The notes below the pieces were generated by a model. The model was given only the letters and a program-made list of their open reading frames with translations. It did not search any database and had not been told where the DNA came from. The position numbers were made by a program, and so were the translations under genes. Source: Mesorhizobium mediterraneum (lineage in GTDB: Bacteria > Pseudomonadota > Alphaproteobacteria > Rhizobiales > Rhizobiaceae). Taken from it: DNA of 64,000 nt. The DNA lies in assembly GCF_002284565.1 (NCBI RefSeq), contig NZ_NPKI01000002.1:124001-188000 (forward strand), in the 5' to 3' direction. Shown here in pieces: positions 53,061-61,894 of this stretch (within the stretch, counting starts at the first letter, position 1; each line of letters begins with the position of its first letter).

Positions 53061-53282
53061 ATGACAGACGCGATCGTAAAAGACAGCAACGGCGCCCAGC
53101 TGAACGAGGGCGATTCCGTGACCCTGATCAAGGATTTGAAGGTCAAGGGCACGTCGGAAACGATCAAGCGCGGCACGCTGGTGAAGAACATTCGCCTCAC
53201 CGGCAATCCGGGCGAGATCGAGTGCAATACCAAGCAGGTGAAGGGCCTGGTGCTGAAAACCGAGTTCCTGAAGAAGGCGTGA
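53061..53282 (+). CDS. PhnA-domain protein (YjdM-like)
   Basis: A 73-residue protein matching the PhnA C-terminal domain: VKDSNGAQLNEGDSVTLIKD, LKVKGTSETIKRGT, VKNIRLTGNPGEIECNTKQV, KGLVLKTEFLKKA. The N-terminal zinc ribbon of full-length YjdM/PhnA is absent, as in many rhizobial versions. Despite the name, a role in phosphonate breakdown is not established. Start ATG 53061; the cupin gene is divergent. Confidence 0.9.
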   Translation: MTDAIVKDSNGAQLNEGDSVTLIKDLKVKGTSETIKRGTLVKNIRLTGNPGEIECNTKQVKGLVLKTEFLKKA

Positions 53283-53533
53283 TCGGCTGAGAACGCCGCC
53301 TGCTCCATGATCTGCGCGGGCTCCTCGACCTTGCAAGCGGAAGCCTCTGGGAATCGGCGCTTCTGAACCGCGCAGGCAGATGGCAGACACGGCATCGCTG
53401 CGGTGCGAAATGACGACGCCATGGCCGCGCAGGGCCGCTCCTTGAAGGCCGTCGAAAGCGCAATATATCAATGACTAAGCGTGCGTTGCACGCGACGTGG
53501 TGCTTTGGTCAAACTTCATCTGTGGAGGTTGTC

Positions 53534-53896
53534 ATGGCAAACAATGTGATGGAAGGAAAGAAGGCCCAGGACTGGATCAACCTGATCCTTGCGGTCTGCC
53601 TGTTCGTCTCACCCTGGGTACTCGGCTTCGCTGCTGAAACCAATCCTGCGTGGAACGCCTGGATCGCCGGCGTTGTGCTCGGTGCTTTGGCTATCACGGC
53701 GCTTTCGGTATTCGCCGAGTGGGAAGAGTGGGTAAATCTTGTTGTCGGGCTCTGGCTGATCGTTTCGCCCTGGCTGCTCGGCTTCATGGCGAACGCCAAC
53801 GCGATGGCGACCCATATTGTCCTCGGCGTGCTGGTGGTTGCGGCATCGGCCTGGGCGGTCTGGGACTCGCGTCATCATCCGCCGGCGCATGCGTGA
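53534..53896 (+). CDS. SPW-repeat membrane protein
   Basis: A 120-residue membrane protein with four hydrophobic segments. The SPW motif occurs twice, in NLILAVCLFVSPWVLGFAAE and in NLVVGLWLIVSPWLLGFMA, reflecting an internal duplication. It is preceded by TGGAGG before ATG 53534 and ends with a His-rich tail (DSRHHPPAHA). The family is common in rhizobia and has no known function. A strong hairpin follows. Confidence 0.9.
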   Translation: MANNVMEGKKAQDWINLILAVCLFVSPWVLGFAAETNPAWNAWIAGVVLGALAITALSVFAEWEEWVNLVVGLWLIVSPWLLGFMANANAMATHIVLGVLVVAASAWAVWDSRHHPPAHA

Positions 53897-53913
53897 TCGG
53901 TGACGACCAAGGG

Positions 53914-53945
53914 GAGGAGCCCGCCGCTCGCGCGCCGGGCTCCTC
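53914..53945 (+). terminator. hairpin after the SPW-repeat gene
   Basis: GAGGAGCCCG and CGGGCTCCTC form a perfect 10-bp stem with a 12-base GC-rich loop, 18 bp after the stop. It is followed by TAAAGCC rather than a T-run, so it may be a weak or protein-assisted terminator. Confidence 0.55.
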
Positions 53946-54178
53946 TAAAGCCTGAGATCGGTACGCAGGCCCGCTAGCCGGGCCAGTTATTCTACTTGTG
54001 CTCAAAAATCGGCCGCCGCGGCGGATGCAGACGGCGGCGCTGATGTGCACGCCGACGAGCACGCCGCGAACCTCCACTTATGTTGCACTGCGTTAGATTT
54101 GTTGCATTGCAATATCCGCGCATCGCGTCGAGTCTTCGCAACGGGTGGGCTTTTCAACGACCTACGCGAGGTATCGCC

Positions 54179-56146
54179 GTGTCAGCATCGTTTCGGCCTG
54201 ATATCGAAGGGCTGCGTGCGCTGGCGGTGTCGGGCGTCGTCGCGTTCCATTTCGGTCTGTCGGACCTGCCGGGCGGCTTCACCGGCGTCGACATCTTCTT
54301 CGTCATCTCCGGCTATCTGATCACCGGCCAATTGCTGCGGGAAATCGCCGAGGACGGCCGGCTGAACCTGTGGCGCTTCTATGCAAGGCGCGCCCGGCGC
54401 CTGCTGCCGGCCTCGCTGTTCGTCATCCTCGTCACGCTGGTCGCAGGTTACTTCATCCTGTCGCCGGACGAACAGGCACTCTATTCGAAAGGCGCCATGT
54501 TCGCCTCGGCCTATGCGATCAATTTCTGGCTGATCCGCTGGGCGTTCGACTATTTCGCCCCCGATGCGGCGAACAACCCCTTCATCCACTTCTGGTCGCT
54601 CTCGGTCGAGGAGCAGTTCTACCTCGTATGGCCGGGGCTGCTTCTGCTGGCCGCATGGCTGCGCCCGGGCAAGCGCGCCGCGATCCTGGTGATCGGCGTC
54701 GCCGGCGTGGTGTCGTTCGCCGTCTGCGCCTGGCTCACCACCGTGGCGCAGCCCTGGGCCTTCTATTTCTCGCCGCTCAGGGCCTGGGAATTTGCCGCCG
54801 GCGGCCTGGCGACGATGGCGCCGGCAAAATTCTGGCGGGAGCGCCCACAACTGGGCGCAGCATTGGCATGGTTTGGCCTGGCCCTGATCGCCGGTGCCTA
54901 TCTGACCTTCAGCGAGCAGGACACCCCCTTCCCCGGCGTCGCGGCGGTGGTGCCGGTGGCCGGCACCGTGCTCCTGCTGCTCAGCGGTTCCGGCAATGCT
55001 CAAAGCGGACCCAGCGCCGTGCTGGCGCTGCCGCCGTTGCAATGGGTGGGGAAACTTTCCTACTCGCTCTATCTCTGGCATTGGCCGGTCATCGTCTATG
55101 CGACGATGATGGTTCCCGATCTTTCCTGGCCCGGGCGGCTTGCCTGCGCAGCATTGACGCTGGCGCTCTCGATCTTCACCTATAATTTTATCGAGAACCC
55201 GATCCGCCGCAACGGCTGGCTGATGGCGAATGCGGCGCGCGCGCTTGTCCCCGCCGCAATGCTGACCGGTGCCAGCGTGGTGGCGACCTATGCCAATGCG
55301 CGCCTTGCCGTGCACGATCTCGACCCCTCACAGCGCATCATTGCCGAAACTGCCGCACAACCCTCCACTGCCCGCGCCAAGGTGGGCTGCGTTCTCGACT
55401 ACGAGACCGTCACGCCGAAGCCTTGCGTGTTCGGCGCCAAGAACGCCGAGCACTCGATCGCGCTGTTCGGCGATTCGCACGCCGACCACTGGTCGACGCC
55501 GCTGATCGAGGCGGCGAAGAAGAACAATTACAAGGTCGTCACCTGGCTCAAATCCGCGTGCCGGGCCTCACGGCTGACGGTCTGGAGCTCGAAGCTGAAG
55601 CGCGACTACACCGAGTGCGATCAATGGCGCGAGCAATCGATCAAGGAGATCATCGCCCTGCGCCCGAGCCTGGTGGTGATCTCGGAGATATCGCTGACCA
55701 GCTCGCGCAAACTGTCACCCGACGTGAAGGTGCCCGACACCCAGGATCAGGACTGGCAGGCCGGTCTGCGCGCGACGCTGCAGGCCTTCAGCCAAGCCGG
55801 GCTGAAGGTCGCCTTCATCCGCGATGTGCCGTTCAACGGCATGTTCGCCGACACCTGCGTGGCCCGCGCGCTGTGGCGCGGACAGGCGCCGTCGGTATGT
55901 GACGCACCGCGAAGCGACGCCGCCAACGATGCCGTGGCCGCGGTGGAGCGCGATATCGTGCGCGCCATTCCCAACGCGACCTATATCGATATGACCAACC
56001 GGTTCTGCGACGCCAAGACCTGCCATGTCTTCATCGACGGCAAGCTGGCCTACCGCGATCGCCACCACATGGCGACGCCCTTTGCGCAAACGCTGGAGCC
56101 GCCGGTCGAGCGCGCGCTGTTCTCGAAGGTGGCGGCGGAGAAATAA
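54179..56146 (+). CDS. acyltransferase 3 / SGNH-hydrolase fusion (OafA/YrhL-like)
   Basis: A 655-residue membrane enzyme that O-acetylates a surface polysaccharide or similar. The N-terminal half is the acyltransferase-3 domain (FRPDIEGLRALAVSGVVAFH; GGFTGVDIFFVISGYLITGQ; WSLSVEEQFYLVWP), with about ten membrane helices. The C-terminal half is an SGNH-type domain with IALFGDSHADHWS and the DRHHM catalytic pair. The start is the GTG at 54179 with GCGAGG seven bases upstream; an in-frame ATG at 54080 would add 33 odd residues. Single gene. Confidence 0.9.
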   Translation: MSASFRPDIEGLRALAVSGVVAFHFGLSDLPGGFTGVDIFFVISGYLITGQLLREIAEDGRLNLWRFYARRARRLLPASLFVILVTLVAGYFILSPDEQALYSKGAMFASAYAINFWLIRWAFDYFAPDAANNPFIHFWSLSVEEQFYLVWPGLLLLAAWLRPGKRAAILVIGVAGVVSFAVCAWLTTVAQPWAFYFSPLRAWEFAAGGLATMAPAKFWRERPQLGAALAWFGLALIAGAYLTFSEQDTPFPGVAAVVPVAGTVLLLLSGSGNAQSGPSAVLALPPLQWVGKLSYSLYLWHWPVIVYATMMVPDLSWPGRLACAALTLALSIFTYNFIENPIRRNGWLMANAARALVPAAMLTGASVVATYANARLAVHDLDPSQRIIAETAAQPSTARAKVGCVLDYETVTPKPCVFGAKNAEHSIALFGDSHADHWSTPLIEAAKKNNYKVVTWLKSACRASRLTVWSSKLKRDYTECDQWREQSIKEIIALRPSLVVISEISLTSSRKLSPDVKVPDTQDQDWQAGLRATLQAFSQAGLKVAFIRDVPFNGMFADTCVARALWRGQAPSVCDAPRSDAANDAVAAVERDIVRAIPNATYIDMTNRFCDAKTCHVFIDGKLAYRDRHHMATPFAQTLEPPVERALFSKVAAEK

Positions 56147-56179
56147 GGGCGGCGCAAGACGCGCCTTTCACCCCTCGTC

Positions 56180-56941
56180 TCAGTGCAGGCCAAACTCACG
56201 CAGCAGTTCTTCGCGATAGCGCACGAACCGGCTTTCGCTGCGATCGCGGGGGCGCGGCAGCTCAACCTCGACCAGCCGTGCCGTGCCGCCTTTCTCCCTG
56301 GGCAGGATCAGCACCCTGTCCGCAAGATAGATCGCTTCCTCCAGATCATGAGTGACCATGACCATGGTGACGTTCTCCTCGCTCCAGATGCGCGCCAGCT
56401 CCTCTTGCATGCCGATCTTGGTCATGGCGTCGAGCGCGCCTAGCGGCTCGTCGAGCAGCAGGATTTCAGGCTGCACGGTCAAGGCCCGGGCGATGCCGAC
56501 GCGCTGCGCCATGCCGCCCGAAAGCTGCCGGGGATAGGCATCGCTGAATTCGGCCAGGCCGACGAGCGCGGTATAGAAGCGGGCCTTGTCCTCGGCCTCC
56601 GCCTTGGGCACGCCCCGCACTTCGAGGCCAAAGGCGACGTTGCCGAGCACTGTCAGCCAGGGCAGCAGGCGCGGTTCCTGGAAGATGACCGCGCGCTCGG
56701 CGCCGACGCCATGGACCGGCTTGCCGTCGATCGCGACCCCGCCGCTGTCTGCTGCCTCCAGCCCGGCAAGAATGCGCAGCAGCGTGGTCTTGCCCGATCC
56801 GCTGGCGCCGACGATGACAAGACATTCGCCGGAGCGGATATCAAGGTTGAGCGCCCTCAGCACGGCAAGAGGGCGCCCACTGAGGGTGAAGGATTTGGAG
56901 AGGTCGCGTATGGTGACCTCGCCGCCGCTTGTGGTGGCCAT
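56180..56941 (-). CDS. ssuB: nitrate/sulfonate/taurine-type ABC transporter ATP-binding protein (SsuB-like)
   Basis: A 253-residue ATPase. Walker A GASGSGKTT, signature LSGGMAQRVGIARAL, Walker B ILLLDEPLGALDAMTK, H-loop MVTHDLEEAIYL. The SsuB/TauB-type PRQLSGGMAQR is characteristic. It is the last gene of the organosulfur operon, 16 bp after the binding-protein gene. The symbol states family likeness; the true substrate may be another sulfonate, sulfate ester or sulfone. Confidence 0.88.
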   Translation of the reverse strand: MATTSGGEVTIRDLSKSFTLSGRPLAVLRALNLDIRSGECLVIVGASGSGKTTLLRILAGLEAADSGGVAIDGKPVHGVGAERAVIFQEPRLLPWLTVLGNVAFGLEVRGVPKAEAEDKARFYTALVGLAEFSDAYPRQLSGGMAQRVGIARALTVQPEILLLDEPLGALDAMTKIGMQEELARIWSEENVTMVMVTHDLEEAIYLADRVLILPREKGGTARLVEVELPRPRDRSESRFVRYREELLREFGLH

Positions 56942-56957
56942 GGCGCCCGTCTCCCGG

Positions 56958-57956
56958 TCAGTTGGTCTTCGTTTCGCCGCGCCGGTAAAGGATGTCAGCG
57001 GCTTTCAGCTTGCCCTTGGGCAAGCGGCCGTCGCGCTCGAGCACGCTGACCCAGAAGTCGATGTCACGATCGTCAGCCTTCGCCCCTTCGCGCAGGCCGA
57101 AGCCGGTCCAGTAGCGTGCCAGCGCGCCATTTTCGCCGCGCTTGTCGAGGATGTCCGCAAGCACCTTGCGCGCCTCGTCCGGGTTCTGGCGCGACCAGTC
57201 GGCGGCGCGCGCCGACTGCTCGACGAAATTGCGGGCCCCCTCCGGATGCGCCGTGATGAAGTCGCGCCGCAGGACGATGAAGCCGCCGGCCAGTTCGCCC
57301 AGCACATCGGTGTCGTTGAACACGCCGCGCACGCCGCCATTGTCGACAAGGGCGCCGGCAAACGTCGCCTGCCAATAGCCGAGTGCCGCGATATCGACCT
57401 GGCGCGACCGCAAGGTCTGTTCAAGCTGTGGCCCGGGCACCACGACGAGGTTGGCGGCATCCGGCGGCAGGCCGGCGCCGTGCAGCGCCTCGCGCACGGT
57501 ATAGTCGAGATGGGCGCCGAGCGTGTTGACCGCAATGGTCTTGCCGGTGATGTCGGCAATCGATTTGATCGGACTGTCTTCCAGCACGTAGAAGACGCTG
57601 CGCACTTGGCTGTTGATGCCGTTGCTTGGATAGGCGGCGACGAAGTCGTTGCCACCGGAGATCGAATTGATCACCGCAGCGGTTGCGGCCGAGCCGAGAT
57701 CGACGCTGCCGGAGGCGAGCGCGAACAGCGATTCCGGGCCGCCGCCGGAGTAGCCGACATTCTCCAGCTTGACGCCGAAATCCTTGAAATAGCCGAGCTC
57801 GTCCGCCAGCTCATGCGGCGAGATGCTGCCGCGGCTGGCAAGGTAGCGCAACGTGACCGGCGCGGCTTGCGCAGCGGCAAAGCGAGGCAGGCCGGCGGCG
57901 ATGATGCCGGCGGCAAAGGGAGCGCCGGCAAGCAGGGAACGGCGAGTGATTGGCAT
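56958..57956 (-). CDS. ssuA: sulfonate-type ABC transporter substrate-binding protein (SsuA-like)
   Basis: A 332-residue periplasmic receptor of the NMT1/SsuA type. Signal peptide MPITRRSLLAGAPFAAGIIA (twin-arginine RRSLL) with cleavage near AAQAA. Mature: VTLRYLASRGSISPHELADE, GYSGGGPESLFALASGSVDL, VVVPGPQLEQTLRSRQVDIA. It lies between the permease and ATPase genes. Ligand specificity within sulfonates and related compounds is not readable. Confidence 0.86.
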   Translation of the reverse strand: MPITRRSLLAGAPFAAGIIAAGLPRFAAAQAAPVTLRYLASRGSISPHELADELGYFKDFGVKLENVGYSGGGPESLFALASGSVDLGSAATAAVINSISGGNDFVAAYPSNGINSQVRSVFYVLEDSPIKSIADITGKTIAVNTLGAHLDYTVREALHGAGLPPDAANLVVVPGPQLEQTLRSRQVDIAALGYWQATFAGALVDNGGVRGVFNDTDVLGELAGGFIVLRRDFITAHPEGARNFVEQSARAADWSRQNPDEARKVLADILDKRGENGALARYWTGFGLREGAKADDRDIDFWVSVLERDGRLPKGKLKAADILYRRGETKTN

Positions 57957-58028
57957 GGTCCGGTCTTTCTTGTTGGAGAGGTTGGCCTGTTGGAGAGGAT
58001 GGCCTGTTGGAGAGATGGTGAGAGCTGG

Positions 58029-58877
58029 TCAGTCGATGGGATCGCTCCAGCGGCAGAGCCGCCGCTGCAGGCTGACCAGGGCCTGGTTGGCGATCAGGCC
58101 GAGCCCGGCGAGGATGACGATCGCCGCAAACATCAGCGGGATCTGGAAGTTGTACTGCGCGTTCATCACCTGGAAGCCGATACCCTTGTTGGCGCCGATC
58201 ATTTCGGAGGCGATCAGCAACAAGAGCGCCGTGGTCGCACTCAGCCTTAAGCCCACGAAGATCGACGGGACGGCCCCTGGAAGCACGACACGGCGAAACA
58301 CGGTGAGCCGCGCGGCGCCGTAGACCCGGGCCATCTCGAGCAGTTTCGGATCGACTTGCTTGACGCCGCTGATGGTGTTGAGCAGCAGCGGAAACAGCGT
58401 CGCCCAGAAGATGACGAAGACCTTTGATGCCTCCCCCAGCCCGAGCAGCAGGATGAACACCGGGTAGAGCGCCAGCGCCGAGGTCTGCCGGAAAACCTGC
58501 AGGATCGGATCAAGCGCGGTTTCGACGGCGCGCACCTGGCCCATGAACAGACCGAGCGGGATAGCAACCGCCACGGCCGCCGCGAAGGCGAGGCCGGCGC
58601 GCTGCAGGCTGATGGCGATGTCGCCAAGCAAGGTGCCGCCGGCCAGACCGTTCCACAATGCGATGACGATCGTGTCGATCGGCGGCAATACCGCGGCGTT
58701 GACCCATCCCGCGCGGCTCGAGACCTGCCAGATCGCGAGGAAGGCGATCAGGATGCCGTAGCGGGACAGGAAGCGGACGACAGTCCGATTGGCCAGGCGA
58801 GGGAAATCGGCGCCAAGGCTGGTTCTGTCGGCATGTGCAGGGATCGTGACCCGCTGCTCGATGTGTTGCAAACTCAT
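58029..58877 (-). CDS. ssuC: sulfonate-type ABC transporter permease (SsuC-like)
   Basis: A 282-residue permease with about six membrane helices. The BPD_transp_1 EAA loop is EMARVYGAARLTVFRRVVLP, with GLRLSATTALLLLIASEMIG downstream, as in SsuC/TauC. The 40-residue N-terminus is polar (IEQRVTIPAHADRTSLGADF). It follows the monooxygenase gene by 26 bp and precedes the binding-protein gene by 72 bp, a gap holding three direct copies of a TTGGAGAG-like motif (57970-58015). Confidence 0.88.
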   Translation of the reverse strand: MSLQHIEQRVTIPAHADRTSLGADFPRLANRTVVRFLSRYGILIAFLAIWQVSSRAGWVNAAVLPPIDTIVIALWNGLAGGTLLGDIAISLQRAGLAFAAAVAVAIPLGLFMGQVRAVETALDPILQVFRQTSALALYPVFILLLGLGEASKVFVIFWATLFPLLLNTISGVKQVDPKLLEMARVYGAARLTVFRRVVLPGAVPSIFVGLRLSATTALLLLIASEMIGANKGIGFQVMNAQYNFQIPLMFAAIVILAGLGLIANQALVSLQRRLCRWSDPID

Positions 58878-58903
58878 CGTCTTGCCCTTCGCTTTAAGAG
58901 AAT

Positions 58904-60268
58904 CTATTCGGCGGCCAGCACCTTCGAGCGGGCGGCGGTCCAGGGGTTTTCCGGTCGCCTGAGGCCGAGATTCTCGCGCAGCGTCCTGCCTTCGTAGGCG
59001 GTGCGGAACAGGCCGCGGCGCTGCAGCTCGGGGATCACCAGGTCGACAAAGTCATCAAGCGCGCCAGGCAGCCATGGCGGCAGGATATTGAAGCCGTCGG
59101 CGGCCTCGTTGCCGAACCATTCCTCCAGCTGATCGGCGACCTGCACCGCGCTGCCGATGACGGTGTAGTGGCCGCGGGCCGTTGCCACCCACTGGTAGAG
59201 CTGGCGGATGGTGAAGTTGTGCTCGTCGGCGATCTGGCGGATCAGCGCCTGGCGGCTCTTCATGCCTTCGGTTTCTTTGCTCGGCGGCAGCGGTCCGTCG
59301 AGCGGATAACCGGTGATGTCGAGCGTCTGGCCGGCCAGCCCGTTGAGCAGGGCGACGCCATCCTCGGGCAGGATCAGCTCGTTCAGCTGCTGGTACTTGG
59401 CGCGGGCTTCCTCTTCGGTGCGGCCGACGAAGGGCGCCACGCCCGGCATGATCAGCACCTGTCCGGGATCGCGGCCGGCAGCCTTCACACGAGCCTTGAT
59501 GTCACGATAGAATTCTTGCGCCGAGGCCAGGTTCTGATGGGCGGTGAAGATGACCTCAGCCGATTGGGCGGCGAGCTTGCGGCCGTCCTCCGACTGCCCG
59601 GCCTGCACCACCACCGGGTGCCCTTGCACCGGGCGCGGCACATTGAGCGGGCCTTTGACGCTGAAATGCTGGCCCTTGTGGTCGATGTCGTGAAGCTTGT
59701 CCTTGTCGTAGAAGCGGCCCGACTTCTTGTCGCGGATGAAGGCGTCGTCTTCCCAGCTGTCCCACAGCGCCTTGACCGTCTCGACATGCTCATGCGCGCG
59801 GGCATAGCGCTCGGCGTGGTTCGGCTGGACGTCGCGGTTGAAATTGCGCGCGGTGTCGTCACCCGCCGAGGTCACGACGTTCCAGCCGGCCCGGCCATTC
59901 GACAGAAGGTCGAGCGACGCGAATTTGCGGGCGAGCGTATAAGGCTCCTCATAGGTGGTGGAGGCGGTGGCGATGAAGCCCAGATTGGTGGTGAGCGGCG
60001 CCAATGCGGCAAACAGCGTCACCGGCTCGAACCCGGCGATCTTGGCATTGCCGCCTTCGCGGGCGCCGAGGCCAACGGTCAGATTGTCGGCGAGGAAATA
60101 GGCGTCGAACAGGCCGCGCTCGGCGGTCAGCGCGAGCTGCCTGTGGAACTCGAAATTCGTCGCGCCGTCGGCCGGCGCCTCAGGATGGCGCCAGGCTGCG
60201 ATATGCTGTCCGCCACCGGGCAGGAAGGCACCAAGCTTGATCTGTCTGGACTTGCTGGGTCTGGTCAT
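58904..60268 (-). CDS. FMN-dependent monooxygenase of the NtaA/SnaA/DszA family
   Basis: A 454-residue luciferase-like flavin monooxygenase that uses reduced FMN from a separate reductase. The N-terminus IKLGAFLPGGGQHIAAWRHP, and NVVTSAGDDTARNFNRDVQP, PVVVQAGQSEDGRKLAAQSA and GFNILPPWLPGALDDFVDLV are typical of the NtaA group. It is longer than SsuD (about 380 residues), so the substrate may be a larger sulfonate, sulfone or thioether. AAGGAA precedes ATG 60268. The flavin reductase gene is just upstream. Confidence 0.9.
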   Translation of the reverse strand: MTRPSKSRQIKLGAFLPGGGQHIAAWRHPEAPADGATNFEFHRQLALTAERGLFDAYFLADNLTVGLGAREGGNAKIAGFEPVTLFAALAPLTTNLGFIATASTTYEEPYTLARKFASLDLLSNGRAGWNVVTSAGDDTARNFNRDVQPNHAERYARAHEHVETVKALWDSWEDDAFIRDKKSGRFYDKDKLHDIDHKGQHFSVKGPLNVPRPVQGHPVVVQAGQSEDGRKLAAQSAEVIFTAHQNLASAQEFYRDIKARVKAAGRDPGQVLIMPGVAPFVGRTEEEARAKYQQLNELILPEDGVALLNGLAGQTLDITGYPLDGPLPPSKETEGMKSRQALIRQIADEHNFTIRQLYQWVATARGHYTVIGSAVQVADQLEEWFGNEAADGFNILPPWLPGALDDFVDLVIPELQRRGLFRTAYEGRTLRENLGLRRPENPWTAARSKVLAAE

Positions 60269-60316
60269 TGCGGGTTCCTTCTGTGCTGTGCGGAAAGGGA
60301 ATCGGCTGACCGGTGT

Positions 60317-60874
60317 TCAGGCGGCAAGACCGACGCTGCGTGGCGTTCCGGCCACCCGGCATGCTTCGGCGACCGCTTGCCTGACGCGAGAATGGATGGC
60401 TTCGGAGACCAGCACGCCGTCGGCGAAGTCCTTGTCGGAGGCGTAGATCGCGGTCGGCAGGGTCAGTGCCTCGAAGAAACCGAACAGCGGCCGCAGCTGA
60501 TGTTCGACAACCAGCGAATGACGATCGCCACCGCCAGTTGCAGCGAGGATGACCGGTTTTCCCCTCAGGGACGACGGGTCGAGCAGGTCGAAGAAATGCT
60601 TGAAAAGCCCGGTGTAGCTGCCTTTGAAAGTCGGCGAGCCAACCACCAGGACATCGGCACCCAGCAATCGCTCGACGATGCTCCTGGCCAGCGGATCCAG
60701 ATCGCCGATGCGCCTTGCCAGCGGGAAGGATTGGCCGAGATCCTCGATGTCGAAAACGGTCGAGGCTGCACCGGTGCTGCTCGACACTTCCGCGACGATG
60801 TGGCTGATGAATGCCTTGGTCTTCGACGGACGGGTCAGGTTGCCCGACAGCCCCACCACCAGTTTATTCGGCAT
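60317..60874 (-). CDS. NAD(P)H-dependent FMN reductase (MsuE-like)
   Basis: A 185-residue flavodoxin-fold reductase supplying FMNH2 to the adjacent monooxygenase. The phosphate loop is LSGNLTRPSKTKAFISHI; VVGSPTFKGSYTGLFKHFFD and ILAATGGGDRHSLVVEHQLR are typical of the SsuE/MsuE group. GAGGAG lies before ATG 60874. It is the first gene of the operon, behind a short palindrome (60908-60921). Length matches the family. Confidence 0.92.
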   Translation of the reverse strand: MPNKLVVGLSGNLTRPSKTKAFISHIVAEVSSSTGAASTVFDIEDLGQSFPLARRIGDLDPLARSIVERLLGADVLVVGSPTFKGSYTGLFKHFFDLLDPSSLRGKPVILAATGGGDRHSLVVEHQLRPLFGFFEALTLPTAIYASDKDFADGVLVSEAIHSRVRQAVAEACRVAGTPRSVGLAA

Positions 60875-60907
60875 TTCGGTCTCCTCGCAAAACGGCTTGT
60901 GTGTAGT

Positions 60908-60921
60908 AACTCTACTGAGTT
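60908..60921. promoter_or_regulatory. short palindrome before the organosulfur operon
   Basis: AACTC-TACT-GAGTT is a perfect dyad 33 bp before the reductase start, in an AT-rich patch (TTTAATTCTATAAACTCAG on the minus strand). Probably an operator for sulfur-limitation control; the factor is unknown. Confidence 0.4.
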
Positions 60922-61112
60922 TATAGAATTAAATGAGCGAGAAGATTTCAAAACGAGCCCGCCAAGCGGATTGAGTTTGCGGCACATCGCCGTTGATTGG
61001 TTCATTCGACGCGCAATGCCGACGCCGAGGTTTAGGGCAAGGGCGCCTTGACCGCATTCCGGCCACGCGTTGATGATCAAGCGCACCAAAGGCATCGCCC
61101 CGGGGGATTCGC

Positions 61113-61709
61113 ATGAAAACAGCTGTTCTGACGTCTCTGCTCCTGGCCTGTTTGTTGGCATCGCCGGCGCAGGCGGGATGGAAGCCGATTGAGACGGTCG
61201 AGACCTACGCCGTTTCAGGACAGACCGGTCCCCAGCTCCATGCCTCGATGGGCGAGCGGGGGCCGATGATCGGCAAAGGCAAGGTCCGTGCCATGGCCTA
61301 CACCAATTTCAAGCTGACCTGGGTCAGGGATTATCAGCGACAAGGCAATGCCTGCGTGCTGGTATCGGCGCGGCCGAAGCTCATCATAACCTACACCTTG
61401 CCCAAAACGTCCGGGCCGGTGCCGACCGCCGTGCAGAAGAGCTGGGACGTTTTTGCCACTGGCCTCGCCGCCCACGAAAAGGTGCATGGCGACATCATCG
61501 TCGACATGGTCCGCAAGATCGAGACGGCCACCATCGGCCTGTCCGTCCCCGACGATCCCGGTTGCAAAAAGATCAGGACCGAAATGACCAGGCGGCTTGC
61601 CGAACTCTCCCAGGCGCAGCGACAGGCAAGCCGCGATTTCGACCGGGTAGAATTCGCCCCACGCGGCAATCTGCAGCAGCTCATCGTGAATTTGCTGATG
61701 GGGCGGTAG
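61113..61709 (+). CDS. DUF922 putative secreted protease
   Basis: A 198-residue exported protein. Signal MKTAVLTSLLLACLLASPAQ, cleavage near AQAGW. The DUF922 domain covers most of the rest (TYAVSGQTGPQLHASMGERG; LAAHEKVHGDIIVDMVRKIE). HEKVH is the HExxH zinc-protease-like motif of the family. Two cysteines (NACVLVSA, DPGCKKI) may pair. The 3' region abuts a 160-bp palindromic repeat 18 bp after the stop. Function unproven. Confidence 0.85.
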   Translation: MKTAVLTSLLLACLLASPAQAGWKPIETVETYAVSGQTGPQLHASMGERGPMIGKGKVRAMAYTNFKLTWVRDYQRQGNACVLVSARPKLIITYTLPKTSGPVPTAVQKSWDVFATGLAAHEKVHGDIIVDMVRKIETATIGLSVPDDPGCKKIRTEMTRRLAELSQAQRQASRDFDRVEFAPRGNLQQLIVNLLMGR

Positions 61710-61727
61710 TAGAGGATGGAGCGAAGC

Positions 61728-61886
61728 ACCCCCCTCTGCCCTGCCGGGCATCTCCCCCTCAAGGGGGGAGATCGGCTGACCGCAACGCCGCACCTCGTCC
61801 TTCAACATCCGCGATTGAGGCCGGAGCGATGCGAAGGCGTAATCTCCCCCCTTGAGGGGGAGATGCCCGGCAGGGCAGAGGGGGGT
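61728..61886. repeat. 160-bp palindromic intergenic repeat, copy 2
   Basis: Ends ACCCCCCTCTG / CAGAGGGGGGT are perfect inverted repeats; next come CCCTGCCGGGCATCTCCCCC on the left and GGGGGAGATGCCCGGCAGGG on the right. Each half has its own hairpin (ATCTCCCCC-TCAAG-GGGGGAGAT). Layout and length match copy 1 at 23673-23832; the middle differs. Its right end is only 8 bp from the DUF559 start and provides the purine-rich AGAGGGGGG at ribosome-site distance. Confidence 0.87.
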
Positions 61887-61894
61887 CGGCGGCG

